A stretch of DNA of 64,000 bases from Folioceros fuciformis (taxonomy: Eukaryota; Anthocerotophyta; Anthocerotopsida; Anthocerotales): assembly GCA_049999805.1 (NCBI GenBank), contig JBNGIO010005690.1, forward strand, positions 1 through 64,000, read 5' to 3'. The notes under the pieces were generated by a model that had not been told where the DNA came from, made no database searches, and saw only the letters and a program-made list of their open reading frames with translations. A program made the translations under genes and the position numbers. This document shows, piece after piece, positions 53,189 through 64,000 of the stretch. How positions within the stretch are numbered: the stretch's first letter is position 1; each line of letters starts with the position of its first letter.

Positions 53189-54936
53189 TTGATGGCTATC
53201 GCTTGGTTGTGTTTTATTTTGTGTCGTACTTGTGTTTTGGGCTTGCAGTACCCCATGGCACTGCAAGCCTTGAAGGCATTCACTTGATTCCTGCATACGA
53301 TGTCAGGCTTGTCACTCTGGATTCACTTGATTCCTGCATACAATGTCAAGCTTGGCCATGAGTGACAAGGGCTGCAGGGGCGGACCCAGCTTGTTCTAGA
53401 CGTCGAACATCGCCTTACCATGGGGTGCAGTAGACTAACCCACACAGAAAGGATGTCCGCCCGCTTCGCGGTGTTCAGACTGTAAGTTCACGGTGTTCAG
53501 GCTTGGGTTTAAACAAGTCCATCCTAACCCGTCAGGAATTTTGGGTGAGAAAATGTCCCAAGTCATTCACAGATGGATCACCATGCTCGTGTCTCTACAT
53601 CTCGTGCTGGGTCAGTCGACGTCGAACCAGGAGATGATGCGAGTACTTGGATTACATTTCATACATGGCTGAACAACATGGCACGTGCCTCGAACGTACT
53701 AGTCTAATGAGCATTAGATCATGCAGCCTTGAGATCACCTTGGCATTGCCTTGGTTATGATGCACTTCCTTGGCCTGGGCTCACCTAATGGGTCTCCGTG
53801 TATTACAGCAGATTGCACTGATTGATAGAAAGGCTAGGTTACAATGCCTTGGTTATGATGCACTTCCTTGGCCTCGGCTCACCTAATGGGTCTNNNNNNN
53901 NNNNNNNNNNNNNNNNNNNNNNNNNNNNNNNNNNNNNNNNNNNNNNNNNNNNNNNNNNNNNNNNNNNNNNNNNNNNNNNNNNNNNNNNNNNNNGGCTCAC
54001 CTAATGGGTCTCCGTGTATTAAAGCAGATTGCATGGATAGAAAGGCTAGGTTACATGTTGTTCAAGTTTCAGGCTAGGTTACACTTTCTTGGCCTAGCAC
54101 TGATTGATAGAAAGGCTAGGTTACATGTTGTTCAAGTTTCAGGCTAGGTTTCACTTTCTTGGCCTCGGCTCACCTAATGGGTATCCGTTCAATAGGTTCA
54201 AGTTTCTGTTACTATAAAAAAATCTTTTTAATAAAATAGATAATTTGAGAAAACAGTACTCAAAACTAGAGCCCATGCCCTTTTGTTAGGGTCGAATCAG
54301 TAAAAGGCGCTTTTGTTAATCCTTATCTTATCAACCATTACATGGAGTGTTGAAAGAAGATATGTAATTATAGAATGTAAGGAAAGAATGACATGTTCGT
54401 ATTATGAGAAGAAAACCTAGTTACAGGGGATAGATTTGTTTAGAGGAAAAAGCTCTCAAAATTCATCATTTTGCAGCCACACTACATGCTTCTTGGAAGC
54501 AACAAAGATCCTTCAAGATAGAAGGAGAGGATTTGAAGACAAGTAGCAAAAATGTGACAAGTGAAGACAAAACATGTGTGATATGCAACTGTACCTCTAG
54601 AGTACTCTTTTCACCAAATTAAATTGAAAGAGAGGAAGATCTCTTGGTTTAGTGCTATGTTCATTACTATTCAAGAGGGTTAATTAAGAGGAGTGCAACA
54701 TGGCTTCAAGGCTCATGAAATACTCGGTTCTTTGGACAAGAGTACCATTTTAGAATATGTTGATCATGGAGTATACACTTCATTTCTTCTGGCACATGAG
54801 ATCTCTAAGAACCCAAAATGAAGCTGACAAGCATAGTCCATTGTGAAGTGTCATATTCTCATGGAAAGTAGACCTAGTGAAGGTCATACTTAAGGACTTT
54901 CAAACTTATGAAATCCCTCATTACCCACATTTTACC
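53189..54936. repeat. noncoding region with tandem repeats flanking an assembly gap
   Basis: A 98-base unit (CCTTGGTTATGATGCACTTCC start) begins at 53,749 and 53,847, and fragments of it (GGCTCACCTAATGGGT, GATAGAAAGGCTAGGTTACA) recur up to about 54,190. GATTCACTTGATTCCTGCATAC-type sequence is also duplicated near 53,278 and 53,320. From 54,200 to 54,930 the DNA is AT-rich with no recognised gene and holds the promoter of the next gene. Confidence 0.75.
53894..53993. other. assembly gap (100 N)
   Basis: The 18 bases before the gap (GGCTCACCTAATGGGTCT) are repeated exactly after it, so this may be an unmerged overlap in a tandem repeat rather than missing sequence. Confidence 0.95.
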
Positions 54937-57900
54937 ATGTCTGAAGCAGTTGTTGCTCCTCCTATCGTGGCCCCTGAGCCTGTGGTGATCAGAGAATGGT
55001 CTGATCAAAATGCAGATGTGGACGTTGAACACCCATTGAAAGAAGTAAGTAACCTTTTTAGAGACAAAAGAGTTAGTTGTGCTTGCTTTTGTTGCTACAA
55101 CTGGATGGTTGTTGGTAAACTTATTTGCTAATCATACTCCGTGTTCGACAATAGCATCGCAGAGATGCTGGAAGAACAAAGGAAGAGATTGAGCGGTTCA
55201 GTATTGATGAGAACCTTGGTGAACTGGATCGTGCTAAAATGTTTTTGGCACTTGATGCACATAGGGCAAGTAGCAATCTACATGTGAAAGCATGTGTTCA
55301 TCTTTTCATTTCAAACACAAATTAATCACATGAATGTGATTGTTCAATGATTCCAGCTGCAACAAAGTTGTGCCTTGGAGAAGCTTCCTCTTCTATTTCG
55401 TGAGCATGGGTACGCAGTATATGAGGCATTGTTTGTTACTTTGAATGAAAATCTTGAGCAGTATGGACCTCAGCTTCAGGTATGTGTGGTATCTTCTACT
55501 ACTTTGTTCACACANNNNNNNNNNNNNNNNNNNNNNNNNNNNNNNNNNNNNNNNNNNNNNNNNNNNNNNNNNNNNNNNNNNNNNNNNNNNNNNNNNNNNN
55601 NNNNNNNNNNNNNNAAGAAGTAATACTTCTATCCTTTTGAAATTTTATTATACTTTCACAACTTGTAATGTAAAACCTTAATAATCACAGAAAGAAAGAA
55701 AAAATTGTATATATTTTAAAAAAATCTTTTAGTTTTAGTTTTAATTTTAATTTTGTGAATATCAAGTAGGTTTCTTCATGGTTACTTCCCACTGTTATAC
55801 AAATGTTGAATATAAATCGAAGTACTGAGGTGATGCGAGTGTGGTTGGAAGTTCTTTGTTTAACTATTCCTTTGCTTCCTGTGAAGGTATAGAGCATGTC
55901 TTTTTTCACAGCATATCTCTACCTTATAAAAGGGGGAAAAAAAAAAACATATTGAATAGCCACAATGATTGTGATGATTTATTAGCTTGCAGGTTGTTGT
56001 TAGTGACTTATTGCAATTAGCATTGACGAAAGGGGTGGTAGACGAGATTGCGCAATCTCGAATCGTGTGTTGTCGAATTCTAGGAGCTATTGCACCTTTA
56101 TTGAGTCGGCAAGAAATCGAACAAACATTCCTTCAAAAAGCAATGTCATTATGTCAAGTGAGTTTAATCACAATTCTAATACTCCATGAATTGCGTTACT
56201 GATTCTCTGGATTGTGATCACTTATGCACATTACCCCTTCAAGGATTGACACCAGAACATGAAGTCATTGAAACTTCACAATTAAGTATCAATGAGACTA
56301 ATTAGTGGTTGGATGGGTCCAAGCTATGCATAACTTCTCGTACCCATAGAGCCCATTATGGCCTTGTTTCCGTTACATATTAGTGTTCAATCAAATTACT
56401 GGAAATCAAAATTCGAGCACGAGACTTCTAACTAAATGTTGTATAGAACATTTGTCGAGTCTAATTATTCTCCATAATAATCAAGTTTTATAGTCTAATG
56501 TTATTGTATTGCAGGATACAGATGCTGAGGTTCGCATCTGCATGTGTGAACAACTCAATGGAATAGCACGAGCTATAGGAGTTGAAACAACTCAGGTGAA
56601 ATATATGTTTCGCAACTAGATGATTTTTTCATATTTTTTTTAACAATTCACGTTATGAATCCAAAACTTTTACAATACTAAATACATGGCGTCGGAAATT
56701 GTTGCATTTGAGAAGAAAACTGTCTTGGTGGAACTCTATGAGCTCTTGAAAGATGAAGAAGTATTAGTACACAACGCTGCATTTGAGTCACTAGTCCAAC
56801 TCCTTAACTTTTTATCTTCTGAAATTAAGAAGACCCAAGTTTTACCTTTCATTCGATCGTAATTCTTCAGTGACTTCTTCTTCGATCCTAGAAGCTGATT
56901 ATTTATTGAATACTCTACTTTTTTCATTAATAACGCACGGGGTTGTCAGATAACATGTGTTCCGTGTTATGAAAGCATTGTTTGTTTCTTTCATCTTGTA
57001 GGTTCTGCGTCCAAACAGACCAATCTTCTCTCATATGTTTGGCAAGGTTATTTGGTGACATGATGTTTAAGGTACATTTTCTAAATTGAATTCGGAGTAT
57101 GACTAATGAAGAATTGTTTAAGACCGTAACATATACTGTCTTCCACCTACAAAAAAGGCAATGTTAAGTGAATATTGCAGATGTCCAATGACTTGTCTGA
57201 TGACGATATTCAAAACTTGGTGGATGCATATAAAACACTCTCGCGACGATTACATGAAGAAATTCGAACGGTATTAAACCTTTCGAGTTATAATCTATGC
57301 TGTAAAATCTACTTCGAGCATAAAAAGAAGATATTTTAATTTTAAAATAATTAAGATATAAAATATTCTTAAAATAAATAAATATTTTTTAAAATTTTGT
57401 AGTTGTGTGCACAAAATTTTTTATCTGTTCTAAAAGCGGTTGGTGTAAGGAGATATGCTATGAGTTTACATGTTGTGTATTTGCAATTTGTGCAAGATCC
57501 TTCAATTTTAGTTCGAAAAAGCATGGCAACATCTTTCCTTGAGGTACAATTACACAACAATTTTTTATTTTATTTTTTATCACAGGTTTCTTCAACAAAA
57601 TTTACAAGTAATTGATCACATGATAGCAACTTGTATGTTACATGAAAAGGATGTGAGAATACTTAGGGGCATAAAGAGAAATCTATCTTGTAACAAAGAT
57701 CAAATGTTAAAGACTTTTCACCTCATGATCTCATTGTAACTTAAAAATCATGACAGCGGCAAATAGGTTTCAAAAATTTTAGGGAAAGAACGAACTGCTA
57801 CATATCTTAAAGAGCCCTTCATAATGTTGCTTAAAGATTCTTCATGTGACATTCTCAAGGCTTTCCTCCCTACTCTTCGAGAAGTTCTAGGTGCTATTGA

Positions 57901-59907
57901 CATACTTACATTTGATTTGTCTCATACTTATGAACGAGTGCTAATTCATGTTTTGAATGTAATTTTAGCCCAATTTCTTGTGACAAATCAACAACAAAAA
58001 GGGGTTCTCTATACTGGACTTATTCCTGCTCTCGTCCAAGCTGAAAAAACGGTTAGCCATACCAAACAATGGAGACTTCAACTCGAGCTAATCAATGCCT
58101 TTGCTGAACTAATTGNNNNNNNNNNNNNNNNNNNNNNNNNNNNNNNNNNNNNNNNNNNNNNNNNNNNNNNNNNNNNNNNNNNNNNNNNNNNNNNNNNNNN
58201 NNNNNNNNNNNNNNNCTAATTGTGAGTTATTAAATATATTTATTATTTTTTACAAGCTGTGTTGTAAAAAAAAAAACAAAGAAAAAAAAATACCATAAAT
58301 CTTGCTTCAGGAATATTTCACAAGCGAACAAATTTATGAATTTTTTGTGCCTATATGCTTTAGATATATGGCTGATGCTTTACTGCCAGTGAAAACTGCT
58401 GCTACCTTAACCTTAGCTATCTTCATCCGGTATGATAATCCATATGAAGTAATTGAATGGTTTTGAATATCTTTAAATAATTTTACGGATTGAAATTGTT
58501 GTTGTATGTAATTTTTTTTAAAAGAAATAATCGCAAAATTGCACAACGATATGAAATGGCACAAAAAGTGGTGAGAGATTATGGACATGCAAGAAGCTAT
58601 TGGGCACGTTTGTTGTACGTGGATTATTGCCGGAATATGTATAAGTAAGAAATAAAAATATAATTATTATGCTGGATAATTTTTTTAGATTGTGTTTCTA
58701 GAACGAAGAGTTTGTAAATGAAAGATCACCCAAGATGTTTATCCTTCCTTCTGCATTTGCAACAGAGTTGCAAGTACTCAGATGTTTAAGGAGAATTGCA
58801 TAGATGCAGCTTTAACAACTTTGCAGGTTTTAATACTTGGCTTAGCATTTGTGTTTGGATTTTGATAGAATGATGTGTGGACTATGTGTTGTATGTATCT
58901 GGTTAAAATATTGAGACATTTTATTTTGCAGGATCCTGTCCCTAGTGTCAGAATGCGGGCATGTAGTCTACTCCCCTTACTGAAGGCCTCTATAAAATTA
59001 CCTGAAGATGTTGCTTATCTCGAGCGTGTGAATTTCTTCACAACTCAAAGATTGAATGATGTGAATCCTCAAGTAGTTGCTATAGCTAAAAGTCTAGCAG
59101 ATGGTTTGAAGAAGGCGACCGTGAGAAGTTCAAGACTAGAATCATTTGGGGACTTTCCAGAGGCTCAGGTAGTGTGTTGAAATCTACTTCATGTATGAAA
59201 AGAGGAGAATAATGTCTATTAATGGATGATTTGAAATAGATAAAATTTGAAGAAATTGATAAGCAGCGGGAGGAAGAAGAATGGAACATGCTTAGCAAGG
59301 AGGAGCAGGTAAGACTTCTCGTGGCTGGGAGGTAGTGGAGTGCATTTGAGATATCTGGGAAAAGAAATGATTAACAGTACCCTCCGGATCTGACAAGAGT
59401 TTTTATGAGTCTTGATAGGATGAGAAAAGAAAACTGGACGAAATGTTGCAGCGATTGAAGATGGAGTCACAGAAGAAGATGAGCGGGTCTGGATCGGTTA
59501 TGGGTGGCAGTGTAAGTGGCAGTGCCCGGGGTGGCAGTGCAATTTTGGCTCGCACTCCCTCCACAATGGAGAAGTTGAGCGGTAGCACAAAAGGGAGGGC
59601 ATCAGCTACAAACCCTGCTGGACCCAACTCGACAAGCTCTAGAATCTCTCTCAAGGACCGGAACTCTGTTGGTTATAAAGGAGCGGTGGGATTTGGGACT
59701 GCTTTTAGTCCCTCCTTCACTCCGATTTCTGAAGCAAGTCCTTCCCTAAGCTCCAGTGTCCCACTCACACCATCTCGTATAGGGACTGGCACTTCCAAGG
59801 ACATTGTTGAGGCATCTAGTAGTCCGTCGCCTTCCCTGCCAACTAATAGGACCAGCCAATCCAAGGTGAATGTAAAAAGCTCTCAGCCAACTCCAAAGAA
59901 AACATGA
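54937..59907 (+). CDS. PPP4R4: HEAT-repeat phosphatase-4 regulatory subunit, PPP4R4-like
   Basis: Traced exons: 54937-55044, 55155-55283, 55357-55479, 55770-55886, 55993-56157, 56515-56595, 56716-56858, 57002-57071, 57181-57270, 57403-57543, 57767 to the gap at 58116, 58311-58429, 58525-58644, 58766-58825, 58932-59168, 59240-59308, 59419-59907. Phases join throughout. The order matches animal PPP4R4: KEEIERFSIDENLGELDRA at the N-terminus, then HEAT repeats with SRIVCCRILG, EVRICMCEQLNGIARAIG, AAFESLVQLL, EVSKILGK, SYWARLLYVDYCR and DPVPSVRMRACSLLP. An acidic/basic coiled segment (DKQREEEEWNMLSKEEQ) and a Ser/Thr-rich tail follow. Such subunits hold the PP4 catalytic subunit. An exon is probably missing at the 55515 gap. 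Introns and exons are AT-rich compared with neighbours. Confidence 0.88.
55515..55614. other. assembly gap (100 N) in a PPP4R4-like intron or exon
   Basis: The protein comparison predicts about 30-40 residues between the exon ending at 55479 and that starting at 55770, so a coding exon may be lost here. Confidence 0.95.
58116..58215. other. assembly gap (100 N) at a PPP4R4-like exon end
   Basis: CTAATTG ends the left flank and begins the right flank, immediately before a GTGAGT donor. The gap may therefore represent an unmerged contig overlap with no missing codons. Confidence 0.9.
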
Positions 59908-60067
59908 CATGCCGATAATGAAGTGTATGCATTTAGTGAGTCTCTTGGCCATGGAAGCCCAACACCTCTAGAGAGCGAATCTATCATCTTTCTCTATGTC
60001 TAGATTAGTTCTTCGATGGAGGATCTGCGGGCAAGGAGAGGATCACGGACCGCTGATCCTTCGAACC

Positions 60068-62950
60068 TTATTCACAGGCGAGCTTGTTGTCCAGGCTTGA
60101 AAGGCAGATCATGAAAGCCTGTACGTGGGCGGGGAGGGACTCAGCTTAGATGGGGACACGACAGGAGTGAGCGACTCAGAACAAAAAAAATCCAAGACAA
60201 ACATGCCTGCAATGCTGACATTGGGTGTTGATAGTCCATTGTGAAAAAATTTCGACCCACCTATAACCACAAGAAAGCCACTTGTCAGAAAGGACCGAAG
60301 AGGAATCCTTTCGAGTCAAGTGACGGGTACCTTCCCAAACTGTAGTATCACATTCTCCTGATCCGATTCCGTCACGAGCTGCAGACGAAAACATACAATG
60401 AGACGGGTTGTCAAAGGGTCAAACTAGGTTTGCACGAGGGCAAGACTGTTCGCCGGCCCTGAGATTCGTAGCTGTACAGACCTGGAAATTCTTCACAGAT
60501 GCCTGGGTTACGCGACCGTTGAAGCTTAGGCAATAAGCACCAATCTGTGAGACCATCAGAGTCCATCTAAGAAATAACTACGTACGGAATTGGTTGACAT
60601 AGCCAAAAAAAAAAAAAACAAGAACTTTAAAATCCGACCTCGGGATTCCACCTTGGCGCCTTGTTATACATGGTAATCATCTTCTCTGTATCCTCCCCCA
60701 TGTTGTATTTCTCAAGAATAACATGTGAACCATTCTGCTTTGGGGGGAAGACATAAGGTTTGCCTTCATCATCGACAGTGGGAATGATAGCCACCATTTT
60801 GCGGGGCCCTCGCATTCCAAGAACGTTGTGCTGATAACTCACGGCACCCAACTCCACTCTTTCGCTAATTTGGAACTGACTGGAAACGCCAAGGTGGATC
60901 AAACGTTGAACAGCAAGCAATGTAAGTCCAACGACCTAAAGCATCAGCTAGCTTCATCGTTCACGATGTTTCCAGCCATAATGTTCACTGGCTTTACTCA
61001 GCTTTCTCAGCAACTGGGCGATACTTCTGTAGAAGCTACCTTACAGGCATATTATTTGCATATGTTCTGCAGCTATAGCTATATCTTGAAAGGAACCTAC
61101 AAGTGCAGAACACTTACTACAGCAACTCATTGTCAGGGCTGGGACGTAGTCCTCTGTCGTAAAACCAGAACTCAGTCCCAAGAAAATTTGATCGCACCTG
61201 CACTTCAATGATTTATATAGAGATGACCTGATTGTCAGGGCATATCCTTTGCTCCACAGCACTCTGTTCGAGGAGCTGAATCGTAGTATATGGGCGGAAA
61301 TCACCTGACCTTTCCAAAGTAGTTTCCTGTTCTGTTGCTGATCTCGTCTTCATCGAGCGAAACGACGTAATTGCTGCATCTGGCACTCTGTTTCTTTCTT
61401 GCAGCCAGAAGGAAACGGTCTCCCTCTGATAGATGGAGCTTGTACCTGAAACGACGGATGCAATTAGACAAACGGTTTATGGATGTAAAGCTTGACTCTG
61501 CTTCTCCTCCAGCACAAAAGAGGATGGGTGAGAAATGACGAATGGTCCAAGTGGCACCAGCCCGAGACAAGGAACCGGCTGAGAGACCTGGGACTCGTCC
61601 AGTTCGCATGGACTTCTCGCCGGATATGACACTGAATGACACCACGATCCTTGGGGCCAGGGCGAATGAGAAAGATCCGGAGATCTGAAATGGCAGTGGA
61701 AGCCATCTTCACGCTGCAGGCTGTTGTATCCACATGCTTGTAGGGGTCATAGTAAGGAGTGATTCCTTGCTCTAGCAGTCTTCTTCCCAATTCCTACCGC
61801 CCACAAACGAATGACACCGTTATTTGGGCAGCACCTAGACTCCCTGTCAGAGTACGTCTGCCACCATAGTATACCCAAGTACCAGTGTTTCTGCATTAGG
61901 ATAATTTGCTGACCTTTGCTTCTTCAGAAATTTCACAGCCATCTTCAAATGCTGCATTGTCGAATCGAGTTTGACGTGGCTGCAGTGCGACAGGATGCAG
62001 ACACATTGATCCCACAGCAATTCTTCTTGAGCTTCTTACAGGTCAGCTTGAGGAAGTCGTGCGTTACTTGAAGGCGCCAATGTAGAAGGCTACCTGAGGT
62101 GACTGTAAGTTCTTGGTATGCTGGCTCCTAAGGCTATCAGGCAGCAATGGCGTAAGATTTGTCTTGTCCAGCTTGGGTGTCACACTGCTTGTGCCAACAG
62201 GTTCTCCTCTGCCATCCAAGACAGCGCCCAGCTAAGAAACTTGATGGACTCCAGATGTTGTGAGCTTAAGTTTTTCGAGCGGCAGACTCACATTATTGTA
62301 AAATGATGCTTGAGCTAGCTGCACAGTTTCAAGTAAGAGACTCATTCACTCAAGTGAAACTGTCTCACAAGACCAGACCCTCAAAAAACCGCGAGAATCC
62401 ACCCACAAACTCTGTGCTACCACAATCCTACCTTCCAGCTACTGAGGCTGAGCATCCGTCTTGACCGGTACCAGGTAGCCATTCTGTAGCTTGAGCTGAG
62501 GAACACAATCGTGACCTTGGGAGTACGAAGTCGTTGCTTGCAACCGAATCTGCTACAGAAAACGAGGACGCCTAAGAACATGTTTCAATGCCTTAACTCA
62601 AGCTCTGGCAGCAGCTACTTACTTCCGCAGAGTGATCTCTCCCGCCTTCGACGGGCTGCCAGAACTCTGATCTGTTCTAGTTGCAAAATGTTCCCAGGCT
62701 GCATGCAAGGGGTGACCTGTGAGGCACAAACACCGAATTTCACCGCCCTGTAAGAAAACCTCCAAAATCCGGAATCACCACGGTCTTCAACGTCAAGCTG
62801 CTGAGAAAATTCAAGGGCACATCTGCAAGAATTGTCGCCTACCGGTGACTCGCAGAAACTGTCAGTGTCAAGAGACGATGAAAAATCCCCTCCGACCTCG
62901 TCGTCATCCAAGTCGTCCTTATCAAACAGTTCGTTGTCGTAATGCGTCAC
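60068..62950 (-). CDS. TULP: tubby-like protein without a visible F-box
   Basis: Clear exons, 5' to 3' on the minus strand: one ending at 61914 (DGCEISEEAK), 61793-61588, 61445-61310, 61197-61121, 60879-60639, 60544-60482, 60378-60331, 60260-60207 and 60118-60068, all in phase. They encode the tubby C-terminal barrel: GVIQCHIRRE, LHLSEGDRFLLAARKKQ, NYFGKVRSNFLGTEF, NVLGMRGPRKM, FNGRVTQASVKNFQ, VILQFGKVG, FTMDYQHPMSALQAF and SSLDNKLACE at the stop. This barrel binds phosphoinositides. The upstream exons, 62950-62623 (acidic, DDLDDDEVGG) and about 62554-62413, are inferred; no F-box is seen, unlike most plant tubby proteins. The last intron (60206-60119) is GC-AG. Neighbour PPP4R4-like gene is convergent, 160 bases away. 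Confidence 0.88.
60119..60206 (-). other. GC-AG intron in the tubby-like gene
   Basis: The exon ends TTGCAG, the intron begins GCATGT and ends CACGTACAG, and the next exon begins GCTTTCATG. Splicing here restores the conserved L-Q-A-F junction and the family's terminal residues ending at ACE. Reading through gives unrelated sequence, so the non-canonical donor is required. Confidence 0.85.
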
Positions 62951-63803
62951 TGGTGATCAAGACACGGTCATCAGGCCTCTTACTGTTAGCTCGCTTCATG
63001 CTTAGCACAAGCTCTGATGAGATCATGCGCAATTTCTAGTACCGGCTCGATGCATTTTTGTGTGATCTTGCGTGTGAGATTCCTCTTCACACGTGGAATC
63101 GACTTCGGATTCCATGTCTGTATCGGATTCCATGTCCTTCCCCGATTCCATGTCCCTCCTTACACCTGTAGCTTGATGCGACTCTGCACACCAACTGTGC
63201 ACGCTTGGTGATGAATGTTTAACTTCCGACACAATCTCATGAAGGTTTTCTGTGCGTGGATGGCTTGCAGCTGTCCATCTAATGGCTCAACTGCCACATG
63301 CGTCCGAAAGGCGCAGACAGACAGTTCCAATCTGTAAAGGCTCGTTGAATTTATGGCAGACGAAGGGAATGCGCTGCACGTACTTATCTGCTTTGTGCTT
63401 TGACTACAATTGTGTGAGCCGGTCTCGGAGGTGTACAGTAGGTGTGTCATGGCTCTGTTTAGGGCTTTATTTCTCTGGGGCTTTTAACGGTTTTGCTGAC
63501 ATTCGTGGTCGATTCACTACGAACTAGGGTTTGAGTGATGTTGATCAGTAGCCTCCCTTCGCTTATGTGCTTGGTGGAGGATCAGCTGATCGATGCAAAT
63601 TGGAACATACAGAAACTTGAGTACGTTGTGGCATGAATCCATCACCTCTTGTGGGGATTGTAAAACGGGGTAGCTGATACTCGCTGGTCGTGTGTGGCTG
63701 TTTGCCGTAGGTGAGGTGTGCCGTGATCTGTGGTCCGATGTTTTGCGCTAGAACTGTAAGGTACAGAAATTTACCTGCTTCTGAGACGTGGGATTATCAG
63801 TCA
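62951..63803. other. upstream region of tubby-like gene, no other gene recognised
   Basis: Short ORFs on both strands only. GATTCCATGTC recurs four times between 63,105 and 63,160. This region may hold divergent promoters for the tubby-like gene and the gene starting near 63,804. Confidence 0.45.
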
Positions 63804-64000
63804 TGAATTCGTCTCGATCAGTTGTGGTTCCCTTGGTGGCTACTGTTGCTGCCGCAGCAGCTACAGTTGCAGGTGGTTTTCTTTTAGACCAATTGGTTTT
63901 GTTGTTCATGAGGGTTGGTATACACAGGAGGAGCCTGAAATAATTCTGTGCATTTGTAACCTGGGAATCTGGCTTTGCAGCTTACACATCGATAAGATTG
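63804..64000 (+). CDS. possible first exons of a gene running off the window
   Basis: An ATG at 63804 opens a 46-codon frame with an Ala/Val-rich hydrophobic segment (VVPLVATVAAAAATVAGG), suitable as a signal anchor or membrane span. A splice donor GTGGTT after GTTGCAG (about 63,871) and a TTTGCAG acceptor at about 63,980 would join it in phase to AYTSIRL at the window edge. The family cannot be recognised from so little. It could also be noncoding. Confidence 0.35.

Overview
The window is nuclear DNA of a land plant. Support: GT-AG (and one GC-AG) spliceosomal introns of about 70-250 bp, an alpha-expansin, an L-type lectin receptor kinase, a nuclear ClpP, a plastid-type bile-acid-family transporter, a copia retrotransposon, a nuclear tRNA-Ile and several PLS-class pentatricopeptide repeat (PPR) editing-factor loci. 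A rich set of PLS-PPR genes, a tubby gene without a visible F-box and a PPP4R4-type phosphatase subunit suggest a bryophyte, lycophyte or fern-grade plant rather than a seed plant. That placement is inference. Five N-runs (300-399, 16646-17045, 53894-53993, 55515-55614, 58116-58215) are assembly gaps, and several sit in repeats.

Layout. 1-4.5 kb: decayed Ty1/copia element on the minus strand. 4.8-7.3 kb: AT-rich tandem duplication carrying two paralogous, unrecognised ~97-residue ORFs. 8.7-11.4 kb: a relic of an expansin first exon, then an intact three-exon alpha-expansin. 12.1-13.4 kb: intronless, broken copy of an organellar-type seryl-tRNA synthetase. 15.9-18.7 kb: lectin receptor kinase interrupted by a gap, with a decayed kinase fragment at 19.3-19.65 kb. 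21.1-22.6 kb: PII-2-like LRR protein. 23.0-25.5 kb: DYW-type PPR pseudogene. 25.9-27.6 kb: purple acid phosphatase (minus). 28.8-30.0 kb: unrecognised 407-residue protein (minus). 31.2-32.2 kb: mitochondrial-type ClpP. 32.5-41.6 kb: two giant head-to-head PPR proteins made of a near-identical ~104-residue unit. 42.4-44.4 kb: second PII-2-like LRR gene. 45.6-49.2 kb: third long PPR locus, broken. 49.8-51.6 kb: bile acid:sodium symporter family gene (minus). 52.4-52.8 kb: PPR relic. 53.1 kb: tRNA-Ile(AAU). 54.9-59.9 kb: PPP4R4-like HEAT-repeat gene in an AT-rich island. 60.1-62.95 kb: tubby-like gene (minus). 63.8 kb to the end: possible first exon of a gene running off the window.

There are no operons. 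The dominant process is duplication and decay: expansin, lectin kinase, PII-2, PPR and the small AT-rich ORFs all occur as gene plus paralogue or relic. The most unusual content is the pair of long, internally homogenised PPR proteins that end before a DYW deaminase domain, the small tandem ORF family at 5.1/6.6 kb, and the adjacent PPP4R4-like and F-box-less tubby genes.
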